Below are positions 38,983-52,022 of a DNA stretch of 64,000 nucleotides, in pieces. The stretch spans positions 2,545,001 to 2,609,000 of the forward strand of contig JAWNZC010000088.1 of NCBI GenBank assembly GCA_035771165.1, given 5' to 3'. The first letter of the stretch is position 1. The number at the start of each line of letters is the position of its first letter. The position numbers and the translations under genes are program-made. This DNA comes from Paragorgia papillata. Its lineage: Eukaryota > Cnidaria > Anthozoa > Scleralcyonacea > Coralliidae. The notes under the pieces are model-generated. The model was not told where the DNA came from. It was given only the letters and a program-made list of their open reading frames with translations, and did no database searches.

Positions 38983-39306
38983 CGAAAAGTGAAAAAAAGT
39001 GAAAAGTGAAACAAAGTTGAAAAGTGAAAAAAAGTGAAAAAAGTGAAAAGTGAAAAAATGTGAAAAGTGAAAAAAAGTGAAAAGTGAAAAAATGTTTAAA
39101 GTCGAAAAAGTAAAAAGTGAAAAAAAGTGAAACAAAGTGAAAAGTGAAAAAATGTGAAAAGTGAAAAATGTTTAAAGTCGAAAAAGTGAAAAAAAGTGAA
39201 ACAAAGTGAAAAGTGAAAAAATGTGAAAAGTGAAAAATGTTTAAAGTTGAAAAAGTGAAAAGTGAAAAAAACTGAAGTGAAAAAAAGTGAAAAGTGAAAA
39301 ATGTTT
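38983..39306. repeat. GTGAAAA-rich tandem repeat
   Basis: Irregular repeats of AAAAAGTGAAAAGTG with interspersed ATGTTTAAAGTCGAAAAAG. This is the DNA into which the left end of transposon C inserted. Confidence 0.85.
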
Positions 39307-39359
39307 AAAGTCTACGGAGCCCCTAAAGGGACATGTAACGCAAAAACTTAACTAACTGA

Positions 39360-39595
39360 TACTAGCACTTATAACTAGCACTGCTATTTATTTATTAATT
39401 GGCACTGTCATTTATTAAGTAGCACTGCCACTTATTAACTAGCACTGCCACTTATTAACTAGCACTACCATTTATTAACTAGCACTACCATTTAACTAGC
39501 ACCGCCACTTATTAACTAGCACTGCCACTTATTAACTAGCTAGCACTGTCACTTATTAAGTAGCACTGTCACTTACTAACTAGTGGCAGGCTGCC
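39360..39595. repeat. Left subterminal repeats of transposon C
   Basis: About ten units of CACTTATTAACTAGCACTGC with small variants. The right end holds the same unit in inverse orientation. Confidence 0.9.
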
Positions 39596-40572
39596 AGCGC
39601 CAGACTCCAGTTAGAAAAGTTGCGGGGCAAGTGTGTGTGTGTGGTGTGACTGGTCAACATGGAAAGTAAACGGGACGTCGAACAGGTACGAGTATATTAT
39701 AATATATTCAATATATATTGAAGCAAATAGAAATTAACATTAAAAGAATTGTAATTTTAATTAGAATTGTAACTTGGCATGGCAATTATTTCATACTAGG
39801 ATAAGGATTTATTGCGGCTACACCATGTTTTCTTTTATTTATATTACGTTTGATGCTAGGCAAAATTTTTATTTAGACGTCGTAAGTGCAAAATTTCTCG
39901 TTCTAATCTCTTGAAATAGATAAATTTACGAATTATGTAATTTGCTCTTGCATGTTGTGCCCTATATTAATTGTGGCGTTGATTTCATGTCAACACATTT
40001 ATATTATTAATATATGCTCTATTTTCAGGTCTGTCAGTTTTTAGCGAATCGTAACACCGAGGAGGAGGTAGTTAAGAAAATAAGAGAAGAAAAGGTACTG
40101 AGCGACTTTAATAGTTCACCATTCTTACAATATAATTTGCAATATCTATCTACGGTTTCCGTTTTAAATATCTATCGACGGTTTCCGTTTTAAATGTTTT
40201 GTTGTTGTTTACAAGCCAGCAAATTATAAACCCAACGAACCTTTGCCTCACCGTTAGAATGCATTATTAAAGCAATGATTAAAGACAATTAAAGTGAGTT
40301 CATTAAGATTTTCACAGGTTTTATAGCCAGCATATATTGCTGTTTGAAAATGATCAAACAGTTAGAAAAGATCTGGGAACCGAACGAAGTTTTAAATCGA
40401 ATCAAACATCACAGTGATATACAATACTTTATTATTTATTTTAGTCTGCTCTTTTACTGCAGCCTGCTGGTGTTCGTTTTTGCTTTTATATTTATACCTT
40501 TCTCTGAGGCTTCAAATATATTATTAATCCATCAGTGTTTTTCCATTTATACGAAATCTTAAGTGGTTATTT

Positions 40573-40851
40573 ATTACCAAAACCGATGATGCGCGGCATG
40601 GCCCCGAAAAAAACACGTCATCACGATTTCCGCCCAAAACATTGACGAATCCGTCTGCATTCCTAAACCTTTTTGGGCTGGAGAATTCAAAAGTAGCATA
40701 TGGACCAATCATATTGCAGTGTTCTCACGGTGTCAATTTCAAAGGCTAAGGAATGCAGTCGGATTCGTTAATGTTTCGGTAACCTGATGTTTCGGCGGAA
40801 AACATGACATGTTTATTTTGGGCCATGCCGCGCATGATCGGTTTTGGTAAT
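40573..40851. mobile_element. MITE in an intron of C
   Basis: Inverted ends ATTACCAAAACCGATGATGC and the complement GCATGATCGGTTTTGGTAAT, with arms extending through GCGCGGCATGGCCC. 279 bp, non-coding. Confidence 0.8.
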
Positions 40852-40940
40852 AGTAATATAGAATATAGTCAAGATATCTTCTTTTCCACCCGCGAGCATC
40901 TGTGACTCAGGCTAGTGCATGATTCACCAACTTAATCTAA

Positions 40941-41239
40941 TGCACGAATCAGTGTTAAGCCCGAGGGGAGGGGGGAGGCCGGGCAAAAGGTGGGGGATTT
41001 GAATTTTTTTTAAATGAAGTCTTCAAAAGAGCGACCCTGGAGCAGAGAATTATGATCAAATATAGGCAAATCGCTCTCTGCCTAGGGACGTTTGAAAATT
41101 TCCTTTCGAATATTTAAATGTCCCCACCCCGGGGTCGCGATTCAAGAGCAAATGCCGCAGGGTGGGGATAGAGATGTTTACCAAATCACCCACCTTTGCC
41201 CGGCCTCCCCCCCCCTCGGGCTTAACACTGATTCGTGCA
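40941..41239. mobile_element. G-rich fold-back MITE in an intron of C
   Basis: Arms TGCACGAATCAGTGTTAAGC and its complement GCTTAACACTGATTCGTGCA continue through G-rich and C-rich runs to AAATC and GATTT. About 299 bp, non-coding. Confidence 0.85.
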
Positions 41240-42402
41240 TAAATCGCTCTGGTAATGTTGCGAGATGTTTAATACGCCGACACGTTGCATATATATAGCA
41301 AACAAGCAAAAAAAACGAATAATGAAGAAAGAATTAAAAGATTTTGCCTTGTGTGTTATCTTTTCAGTTGCATTACTGTAATCAGTGTGTCTAGCTTGAG
41401 CTATTTGGTCACAGCTATTAATTGGTCAACAAGCCATTGATGTAGTTGTCTGGAGACGCGGCGAACATCAAAGCGGTTAACAATGAGCTACAATTTAGGT
41501 TGGCAAATAAGGTGCACAATCTTTTGTTTTACGTTCATTAATATTTATAAAGCAACGATGCTATTGGTTGATGCCATTACCTTTGTCAGGTTTTACAATG
41601 ACAATGTCGCTGTCATTCTTTAACTCATTCAGGAATATCGTTCCCAGAGCCCACCTTCCCCACCTGGGAAACGAGAGACTCTGGGATAATCCGTTTCAAA
41701 TCGTTACGTAATTGGCTGAATAGTGAGCATGAGTTGGTCTGAAGTGACCGGAAGTAGAATTAATAAAACCAAAATAACAAAGATGTCGGATGAAGACGTT
41801 GCCGCGATCGATATCTTCGCCGTATGTGTGTAGATGCTGTAATTCATTCAAGCTTCGCCAGCAACCCCATTGACTTGTTTAGGGAAAAGTCAAACAAGGA
41901 GAACATACTATCCAGATTCCACCATTATAAAAAAACGATTTCTTAGTTGTTTCTAGTCTAATAACATACATGAAAAAATATCTCGACTGTGATTGGCTGA
42001 TTCCAGTGCAGTTAATCCCAAACAACAGTGCAGAATTGTGTTATCACATACAGTGCAAAAATCTGTAATCACAGTGCAAAAATCTGTTATCACTAAGAAC
42101 CAATCAAATTGATTGTACAGCGGATTTTTCCCGACACAAAACAAACAAAGATGGCGGCAAAGATTAGGCGGTTTTGGGGATAATTTGTTCAAATTTGAAG
42201 CTAGTTATGCTTTAATATTGCCAAGTGAATTACCTACAAGAAGACCAGAAGCTTGTTTATGCCTCGAGTAGACGTTTTCAAGTAGTAAAGGAAGCGAAGC
42301 GTTTTTTAACAAATAAATATGCGAGGAGTGGACGGCTAAACACGTATACGTTAAAATGTTAGTACAGTTGTTTTGAACATTTTTTCATGTATATTATTAA
42401 TA

Positions 42403-42568
42403 CGTAATAGCATGGTTTCTCGTGCAATTTGGAAAAACATGCACTCGTGAGTTTTTCAAATACTTCAAATAGCACTCGTCCTTCGGACTCGGGCTATTTT
42501 GACAGTATTTGAAAAACTCACTCGTGCATGTTTTTTTCCAAATTGCACTCGAAACCATGCTATTACCT
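42403..42568. mobile_element. Palindromic MITE in an intron of C
   Basis: Arms AATAGCATGGTTTC and GAAACCATGCTATT plus TGCACTCGTGAGTTTTTCAA and its near complement; almost the whole 166 bp is one hairpin. Confidence 0.85.
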
Positions 42569-43480
42569 ATACTTATACCTCCTGTGTTTTGCATACAAAA
42601 CATATAATATAAATATATTTTGTATATGAATAACTTTTTCTAGTTGCTGTAGCTTACCATGGCCTATACATTTAATCATTTATTTTAAAAATCATTATCG
42701 TAATATTATATAAGTAATTTCCCTTTCAATTCCAAGATAATACTTATACAAATATCTCATTTTTAGATGGATGGAGCGGCGATCCTATCGGCCTCCACCC
42801 AGATGCTGAAAGAATGTGGACTTGTATTGGGCGATATTCTTGCTATAAAATTATTTTGTGAAAGCCCGAAAGACACTAGCAAAGAAGCTAGAGAAAGCAG
42901 AAAACAACAGCTTTTTCAAAGACTTTTTGGTGAAAAAAAGAAGTCAAAACTTGGTGCAACGAAAAGTCCGTCTGATCAAAATCAACCTACCTGTTTAAAA
43001 ATGGATAAGACAGTTAAAGTTTTTCTTGGATGGCAACACTTTGAACAATCTGAAAAACGATACAAGCAAGTTCGGCTAGTTAAAGGTGGTGGTATTAGAG
43101 AAATGCAATTGCCTTTATCAAGTAACTACAAAGAAATTCTGGATTTGGCAATTGAGACATTCTTTAAAGGTGGCATGAATACAACTGGATGTTCAGCTGA
43201 CATGGAATTTGGGCTTGGCAATTTTCAGTCTCAAATGATAAAGGAAGATCAGGAACATGGTTTCACACTGAAAATGTACCGTGATGCGTACAGTTTGCCA
43301 AGAGTTAAGATTTATCTTCTGTCAAAACAAAAATGCAGGTATGTATATGATCTAGTGACATACGGAAATATGATTTCTATATTCCTTTCAATAATTAATT
43401 TGGCCTGGTTGGCAGGCTGGTGATATTGATAATTTTTATAATACTATTTAGAACTATACATGTGAAAACAGAATCACCTA

Positions 43481-46400
43481 CAATCAGTGACAAAAGTGTT
43501 GGGACACTTCAACGTAAAGGACAATATTTTCCGCTCCAAATATCCCCCGGCCCCCCTGTTCAATGTTGGTGACTGTTTAGGCGTTCGTGTCAACGTTCAC
43601 TGAGTTCCTTAATTTAAATTCAACATTGAATAGGGAGGGGGAGGGAGGGATATAATTTACTACCAAAATAATTGAAAGAAATATTAGGTAAGTACCAACA
43701 ATGCGAGATGTCCCAAGGTATTTTGTCACTGATTGTCTGAAAAGCTATTTTCTTTATATTGTAAAAAATGCCGTTACAGTCAACTTAGGAGCGTACTTTA
43801 AAGCCAAGAAAGCTAAAGCAATGTTATTGTAGACTAAATAAACTATTTCTGTGCAAAATTCAGTAAGGAAATATGATATTCAATAATCAAAATGGCCCCC
43901 TGTTGTGCGTCTGTTCTGTCCACGGTTCTCACAACGGTTCTCACTACGGTTCTCACCAGAAAAACATGTATTAGAACGAAGATTGTGGTTTAAAATGACA
44001 TTTTCTGCACACCCGCCTTGTGATATGTTAGTTTTCAATAAGAAAATAATGCATATTTACAATTCACGCTCTTCAAATGCGTTTTTTATAACGATGCTCG
44101 CTATATTTATATAAATAACTTAATGCTATACTATATCTTTATACTGCGGAAGTGAGAACCGTCGCCGCTTTACCTCTAAATTATTTTATTTTGTCGATGC
44201 AATACCGGTTAAAACTCATAAAATGTAAAGTATACCATGCAGATGATATTAGAAAACAGCAGCACTGACTATTTGTAAAGAAACAAGCGTAAATTAGCAA
44301 ACTAACGTCCACGGTGTTCAGTGAGAACCGTGGTGAGAACCGTGATAACCGTGGACGTGGTGACATTTGTCATGACAACCGTACAGGCGTTCTATTACGT
44401 TATATCTCTCTAATAATTTTCCGCAAATATTTCGCGTTTTATCTTAGTATATATTAGTAATGTTGTACGTAATATGGTTGCTAATGAAAACCTAGAACAA
44501 GTTTCAATATGTTTTGTCCCTTTCGTGCCTTTAATAGACGTTGGTAGACGTTTAGAATTTCCGATTTTTAAACCTAGTATCACTTCTCTAATATTTGATT
44601 TTGTGCTGAAATTAAAGTACGCGTACGTTCTGCAGCAATTGTTAAAATAATAAAAGGCCCCTACCTCAAATAGCGTTATTGCTAATACCGGCGCAGAACC
44701 CGTTAAAGGTTGCGCAACTGGCTAAAATAAACACGTTTTAATTTTCGTTTAACGCGACGCCCGTTAGTTGAAGAGTGGTATTGCACAAGTTATACTCTAC
44801 ACATACATAAATAAATGCGCAATCGAGTGATTGCGAATATATTAAAACTTCGTTTTAGGTAAATCGAGCATTTTTAATTGCATTGCTGATAACGCACCTA
44901 TTTTAGACGAAATCTTTTTGCATAATACGTGCAAAGACGCCTTGAGCAGTAAACTGACTTTAAAACAACAAAACTGCCTATTTAATAGCTTGAAAATGCC
45001 CATAACAATTTTGTTAACAATAAATTGTGAACATCTTTGTCAAATATAACTATTTTTAGAAAAATAACTGACTAGGTAACTAGGTTTATTTTATGAACTA
45101 AAAATGTTTTCGCAGACAATCAGTGACAAAAGTGTTGGGACACTTCAACGTAAAGGACAATATTTTCCGCTCCAAATATCCCCCGGCCCCCCTGTTCAAT
45201 GTTGGTGACTGTTTAGGCGTTCGTGTCAACGTTCACTGAGTTCCTTAATTTAAATTCAACATTGAATAGGGAGGGGGAGGGAGGGATATAATTTACTACC
45301 AAAATAATTGAAAGAAATATTAGGTAAGTACCAACAATGCGAGATGTCCCAAGGTATTTTGTCACTGATTGTCTGAAAAGCTATTTTCTTTATATTGTAA
45401 AAAATGCCGTTACAGTCAACTTAGGAGCGTACTTTAAAGCCAAGAAAGCTAAAGCAATGTTATTGTAGACTAAATAAACTATTTCTGTGCAAAATTCAGT
45501 AAGGAAATATGATATTCAATAATCAAAATGGCCCCCTGTTGTGCGTCTGTTCTGTCCACGGTTCTCACAACGGTTCTCACTACGGTTCTCACCAGAAAAA
45601 CATGTATTAGAACGAAGATTGTGGTTTAAAATGACATTTTCTGCACACCCGCCTTGTGATATGTTAGTTTTCAATAAGAAAATAATGCATATTTACAATT
45701 CACGCTCTTCAAATGCGTTTTTTATAACGATGCTCGCTATATTTATATAAATAACTTAATGCTATACTATATCTTTATACTGCGGAAGTGAGAACCGTCG
45801 CCGCTTTACCTCTAAATTATTTTATTTTGTCGATGCAATACCGGTTAAAACTCATAAAATGTAAAGTATACCATGCAGATGATATTAGAAAACAGCAGCA
45901 CTGACTATTTGTAAAGAAACAAGCGTAAATTAGCAAACTAACGTCCACGGTGTTCAGTGAGAACCGTGGTGAGAACCGTGATAACCGTGGACGTGGTGAC
46001 ATTTGTCATGACAACCGTACAGGCGTTCTATTACGTTATATCTCTCTAATAATTTTCCGCAAATATTTCGCGTTTTATCTTAGTATATATTAGTAATGTT
46101 GTACGTAATATGGTTGCTAATGAAAACCTAGAACAAGTTTCAATATGTTTTGTCCCTTTCGTGCCTTTAATAGACGTTGGTAGACGTTTAGAATTTCCGA
46201 TTTTTAAACCTAGTATCACTTCTCTAATATTTGATTTTGTGCTGAAATTAAAGTACGCGTACGTTCTGCAGCAATTGTTAAAATAATAAAAGGCCCCTAC
46301 CTCAAATAGCGTTATTGCTAATACCGGCGCAGAACCCGTTAAAGGTTGCGCAACTGGCTAAAATAAACACGTTTTAATTTTCGTTTAACGCGACGCCCGT

Positions 46401-47007
46401 TAGTTGAAGAGTGGTATTGCACAAGTTATACTCTACACATACATAAATAAATGCGCAATCGAGTGATTGCGAATATATTAAAACTTCGTTTTAGGTAAAT
46501 CGAGCATTTTTAATTGCATTGCTGATAACGCACCTATTTTAGACGAAATCTTTTTGCATAATACGTGCAAAGACGCCTTGAGCAGTAAACTGACTTTAAA
46601 ACAACAAAACTGCCTATTTAATAGCTTGAAAATGCCCATAACAATTTTGTTAACAATAAATTGTGAACATCTTTGTCAAATATAACTATTTTTAGAAAAA
46701 TAACTGACTAGGTAACTAGGTTTATTTTATGAACTAAAAATGTTTTCGCAGACAATCAGTGACAAAAGTGTTGGGACACTTCAACGTAAAGGACAATATT
46801 TTCCGCTCCAAATATCCCCCGGCCCCCCTGTTCAATGTTGGTGACTGTTTAGGCGTTCGTGTCAACGTTCACTGAGTTCCTTAATTTAAATTCAACATTG
46901 AATAGGGAGGGGGAGGGAGGGATATAATTTACTACCAAAATAATTGAAAAAAATATTAGGTAAGTACCAACAATGCGAGATGTCCCAAGGTATTTTGTCA
47001 CTGATTG
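43481..47007. mobile_element. Second Tc1/mariner-like tandem MITE array (C intron)
   Basis: Three copies of a 255-bp module (starts 43481, 45117, 46753; period exactly 1636) are separated by two near-identical 1381-bp spacers. Module ends are CAATCAGTGACAAAA and TTTTGTCACTGATTG. TA lies outside both outer ends (43479-43480, 47008-47009). As in the array at 10580-11953, spacers begin TCTGAAAA and end TTTTCGCAGA. Each spacer holds a fold-back (43917-44356 and 45553-45992) bounded by GTCCACGGTTCTCAC and its complement. No transposase. The duplicated open frames 43905-44114/45541-45750 and 44181-44366/45817-46002 are repeat by-products. Confidence 0.85.
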
Positions 47008-47253
47008 TAGTTCATCGGAAGAAAATGACGATGATGCATTTCTTTTGCAATGAACATTTCTTGCTGTGGATGAGGATAGTACACCACAGCATGGAAATAA
47101 AAAGAGACGTATTGATACAAAAGAATTGAATGTGACCATTGATCTGACAAATGATTTACCTTCAAACAAAGACGAACCTAGTGGTTCTGGAATAGCCGAA
47201 TCAACAAACGCTCCTCAAAACTGCCCGAAACAGTTGATGGAAGATGATGTCAG

Positions 47254-48644
47254 GTATGTATTTACAGAAGTACTTTCAAATTTATTTAATAGCTATTGAT
47301 GGGCAATTTGCTCCAGGACTTTAAATTTCCACCCTTTGTGGTGCCTTGCAAAACGTTTTGCTACTAAGGTGTCTTCCTACAGTTTTCTGACCATGCTCTA
47401 GCTGGTTTCTAATTTAGCAGGGGCATTTAATACTGTATAATTGTGAAATTTTATGTTGTTAAATACGTTAAATCGCCACGTATAGTTTTGAAAGTTAGTG
47501 TAGTAATATTATACATATCGGATATCATAGCCTGAGTGTAAAAAAGAAACCAAGAGTGAAAAGAAAGTTGCTATGAAGCTATGCCCATGAATCCAAAAGA
47601 GTTGAAAAAAACGGTCTTATTTAAGAAATAGAAAACATTTTCCGTGTTTCCATAGAGTTATAGAAACACGAGTGGAAGTTTGGGAGAACGAGAAATTGTA
47701 GTCCCAAACTTCCACAAGTGTTTCTATAACTGTATGGGAACACAGAAAAAATGTTTTCTATTTCCTTTATAAAATAACCGGTCGAAAATAGGTATAGAAC
47801 GTAAAAATAATCACTGCATCAAAGCGTAAATTCTCCTTACTCTTCATAATGGCGTATGATGGCGTATAATGGCGTATCCTACACCGTAATGATGGCGTAT
47901 TGAATGGCGTGGACCTTGCCGTGTTTCCATAAAGTTATAGAAACACGGCTTTCAACCAATCGCCGCGCTTCTTTTTAAAATGTTATTTTATAAACTTATA
48001 TAGTAAATATAGTGAATAATTGTGTTTTAGTGATTATTTTGTATCTTTAAAATCAAATTGCTTCAAATAAACGGCCTGTACTATTGTCAGAAATTTAAGG
48101 TTTTACACTGATAACTGATACAGTTCATAGACAATCATTTATACATGCGGTTTTGCTTATAATTGTGTCAAGGTTTGGCTGATATTCTTTTTGACTAAAT
48201 GATTGGTTACCAAGAAGGACAATATTCTAGTTTATTATATGCCATTACGTCCGTACGTTATCTATTTTGGTGCACCATTAACTCTTTGTCTACCGTATCG
48301 TTCCATTTCAAACGAAGCAGACTTTAGTATTTTACTCTGTCTATAACGCCAGACGAGAGAAAGGAGAGAGGCCTCGGTGGTAAAGAAGTGAAACTAATGT
48401 GAGAAGTCGAGGTTGCCGAAACCTTTCATGTGAATGCGGTATTCTCTATGACTACGTGTGTGTATATATGACCCTTTTAGAATATAGTCAGTTATACTCA
48501 GCTTGTGCCCCAGACGACGCACGCCTCGTGTGTGGTCTGGGGCACAGGCTAGTCTACCACATTGTTTCAGGTGTAACAACAAAACGTAAATATGGAAACA
48601 TATTATCGTGCTGATACCTTTAAATATTTATACCTTTATTGTAG
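47254..48644. other. Intron of the C HECT gene with a palindromic MITE
   Basis: Contains a hairpin at 47626-47766 (GAAATAGAAAACATTTT and its complement, with a GTGTTTCCATAGAGTTATAG arm), a related half copy near 47920-47950, and a small hairpin at 48499-48549 (AGCTTGTGCCCCAGAC and GTCTGGGGCACAGGCT). Confidence 0.6.
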
Positions 48645-49288
48645 TGGTAGTGATGAAGAAAATTTATACCAACGCAGTGAAAGCACATCCGACGATAAGG
48701 TACTTACTACTTGTTCAGTTGTTGGTGTATATTGTTTGGATGTTTTCTGTATTCATGTGAAAATACGTGCATGGCATTTCAATTGATAGTGTAACAAAAA
48801 TTGTTGGAAAGATTAATATCTTTCCATTGCATGAAGAAAATCCGTCATTTTTTGCGGGGGGCTATCCGCTTTGACACTGGTGTGTGATAATTATAATTAT
48901 AAGAACGTAGCAATTTTGTCATGTATATACACATGTAATAAGTGTTGTTATATTCCGCTTATTGTACAATTAGTCAATTAGTACTGCATAACATTTGCAC
49001 ATAATTGTATATTTGATACAAACCCCCCTAGTCTGAATGAATAAATTAATTAACCCTGTTTATTCTTTAATTAATCTAGTGTGATCCAAGTTTCCATTTT
49101 CGACAAACGATTTTGCCACGCTTTTTAAAACCGCAAGGAATTCTAAAGGTTTGTTTGCACTTACTATAAACATTAATGTTCGGCATCCGTTTTAAATTAG
49201 ATTTCAACTTTATATTCTTTTTATTCAAATTACTCTATTCTTTCAAACCGACAAATCTTGAGTTCACCTGCAATGGAACTGGAAATGG

Positions 49289-49828
49289 AACCCCATTTTT
49301 TTTATTCAATTAAAAGATTGTGTCTTTTCGAGTACTTCTGTGCAAATATTTTTTGATTTGGTTAAATCCTCGATTTTCTGTGCCTTGTTGAAATACGGAA
49401 AATCGCGATAGAAGCGTCATCATATTTGGACCATGACCGAGTTCAAGGAGGAATGGGTCTACTAACTACTGTGACGTAATTCCAGAACTCAGTGGCATTC
49501 ATTCTTTAGTATTTTCATTGAGATAAGTTGTTGCGCGACTCAAAAAATGCGAAGAAATGCCAGATAGATGCGTTATAGGCGGCTGTAGCTGCACTCGGTA
49601 TATACCAGATGGTTGTTACATGTTATACCGTTTTACGGCGATAATCGTCGTTCTGGAATTACGTCACAACCCAACTCTCCCCAGATCTCCTTTACGCGGT
49701 TGTGGTCCAAATATGCGTTAACTTTAAAAAGGCACAGAAAATCGAGGATTTGACCAAATCAAAAAGATTTTGCACAGAAATACTCGAAAAGACACAACAA
49801 TTTATTTAATGGAATAAAAAATGGGGTT
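49289..49828. mobile_element. MITE of about 540 bp in C
   Basis: Outer arms AACCCCATTTTT and AAAAATGGGGTT. Inner arms include TTTTCGAGTACTTCTGTGCA and TGCACAGAAATACTCGAAAA, and ATCCTCGATTTTCTGTGCC with its complement. Non-coding. Confidence 0.85.
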
Positions 49829-50279
49829 ATGGGCACTTTAAAGACAATGAACAACACAACATCTATCCACTGAAGTCTTAAGGCTCTGTTCCACGTAGCT
49901 TTGTGGCTAGTGCATATTGCGTTGCCTAAAAAAGTGTAAGTAGCATTTAATTCAGGATGACACCCCCTCGTGTAACTGATTGTCAGTTTTGCAACTTAAA
50001 CGAAAAATGTATTTGTTTCCTACTTATGCAACAATACTTATACTTATCCGACCGGGTCTAGTTACCTACGTGATATAGGGCAAGTGGCATGCTTCTCAGA
50101 AATTTGCTAATATAGAACAAAAATGCAACAAGGCATACTAGTATTGCACTTGCAAATCAATGTTCTGAATTTCAAAATAGAATTATAAAATATTCTAAAG
50201 TAGGGCTATCCAGACCCGTCTAAGTACTCAATCAGTCAATAAATTCCCCCATGCAGCTATTGACTGTTCAGTACTAGTT

Positions 50280-50765
50280 TGCAGGGCGTTATTCTGCGGG
50301 TTGCAAGAAACCGGAGGACGCTGAGAAGCGTTTCTCAGCATGTCAACCCGCAGAACACCTGCCTTGCAGGCTAGTTCAGTACGGGCCTACTGTTTGTGTG
50401 GTCAATGCAAGGATTTGCTTTTGAAACGAATTTACAAATGAATAAATTATTTTATTAAACTAATAATTATAAATTTGAAATATCTTAAGGTTCTACTCTA
50501 GGTAGGCAAACTGTCTCTCACCCACACCCCTCAACGGTGAGCGGACCTTCTGCACGGACTAAAAGTTAGATTTGCGCAGTGCCGAAGTATGGAACTCTAA
50601 CATTTTCATATATTTCGGCAGTATATTGGTGGTCTGCAATCAATCCCTTGATATTTCCGAGACAAAGATACGGCGGTCATGTTGGAGAAAACATACTCCA
50701 AATACACTGATAGCTTTTATTGAGATTCTTTTGCTAAAGTTCCTCCAACATGACCGCCATGACGT
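50280..50765. repeat. Two short inverted repeats upstream of the HECT exon of C
   Basis: 50285-50372: TTCTGCGGGTTG with CAACCCGCAGAA and flanking TTGCAGG and CCTGCC arms. 50671-50755: GGCGGTCATGTTGGAG with CTCCAACATGACCGCC. They may be small MITEs; no coding sequence. Confidence 0.6.
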
Positions 50766-52022
50766 CAAGTGCAAACCAAGGTCCAAGAATACGTGTAAAC
50801 AAACATTTCTGTATTTCGATTTCTCTATCTCAACACACTCTTTACATGCAACAAACCCTTCTTATTTTGTATTGCTTTTAAAACTTGAAAAAAGCAATAT
50901 AATTCTGCTAATCTATGGTACTATACATGTGCGTTTTTTATATCATTATGGGAAAATAACATTTACGTTGAAGAAAGATGACTTGAAGTGTTAAGTTACC
51001 TCAAGGCTAACGGAACACACGAAGTTATTGTACGCAGGGAAGCAGTTTTTGATGATGTCATGCGCATATATAGCGACAAGGAAATGCTCACCAAGGATGT
51101 TACATTTTCCATACAAAACGAAGTTGGCGTAGACCTTCAAGGTCTTAAGAGAGATGTTTTTACGTCATTTTGGCAGGAAGGGAGCATGCACTTCCTGGAA
51201 AGTTGTGGTGGCAACTTCATTCCGCGTGCCAGTGGTCTTACAAGAGACCAGTATATAACACTTGGGCGAGTGTTATCCCATGGGTATATAGTGGCTGGCA
51301 TTTTCCCAGTATTCCTCAACCAAGCGTATATGCAGGCGCTCTTGTTTGGAGAAGCATCTATCACGGATGACGCACTGCTCCAGTCGTTGATCGATTTCCT
51401 GCCTGTATACGAGAGAGAGCGGTTATTGCGCATTTTGTGTGCAACTGAACTTGATCCAATGGACGGCGAATTTTTGCTTGATCTCGAAGATAGAGCTGTA
51501 ACGATGATGGCGACAATAAAAAATTGCAACACCATTGTGCAGTTCGTTTCACGTTCACTTCTGATTGAAGCGCCGATGCACACAATGACCAAAATCAAAG
51601 AAGGAATGATGCAGATTCCGCACAGCCAGCAGCTCTGGGAATCAATTACAACAGAGGAATTATTTAATCTGTATGAAGAACTACAACCGACACCTGGTAA
51701 AGTTGCTTCGCTTTTTAGTGTCATCTGTGAAACCCCAGAGGAGAATCGCGTTTTCGATTATCTGCAACGATATGTTAGATCACTTAGCCATGAAGATTGT
51801 GTGAAATTTCTTCGTTGGGTAACAGGTAGTGAGTGCCTGACCGTCCCTCGCGTTGAAGTCCAGTTTCACAAATCAGAAGAAAAGGAGCCCTTTCCGAGAG
51901 CCCACACATGCAGTGCGATGATTGACATTTCTTCAACGGGATACGCCACATTCAACGCTTTTCGTAACGCAATGGACTCAATCCTGAGAAATGACGAAGC
52001 ATTCAAGTTCACAACGGCCTAA

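Larger units (their letters stand above)
39659..52022 (+). pseudogene. SAM-HECT E3-like gene of transposon C, multi-exon
   Basis: Exons with fitting phases: 39659-39685, 40029-40094, 42767-43338, 47011-47253, 48645-48699. Joining the first three gives a SAM-like domain ('VCQFLANRNTEEEVVKKI' then 'GLVLGDILAIKLF'). Exon 3 continues with a basic linker and a globular region ('TVKVFLGWQHF...VRLVKGGGIREMQLP') of unknown, possibly ubiquitin-like, fold. Exon 4 is acidic (SSEENDDDAF) with an in-frame TGA at 47051-47053. The HECT domain is in the last exon, about 50989-52022, 340 residues, intact, with catalytic Cys in 'PRAHTCSAMIDIS'; linking exons between 48699 and 50989 were not found. The gene carries a large intron insertion at 43481-47007. 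Confidence 0.75.

Noticed and set aside
43905..46002. Paired 69- and 61-residue frames in the 1636-bp repeats
   Set aside because: They occur only because the spacer is duplicated and they overlap the fold-back; no domain.
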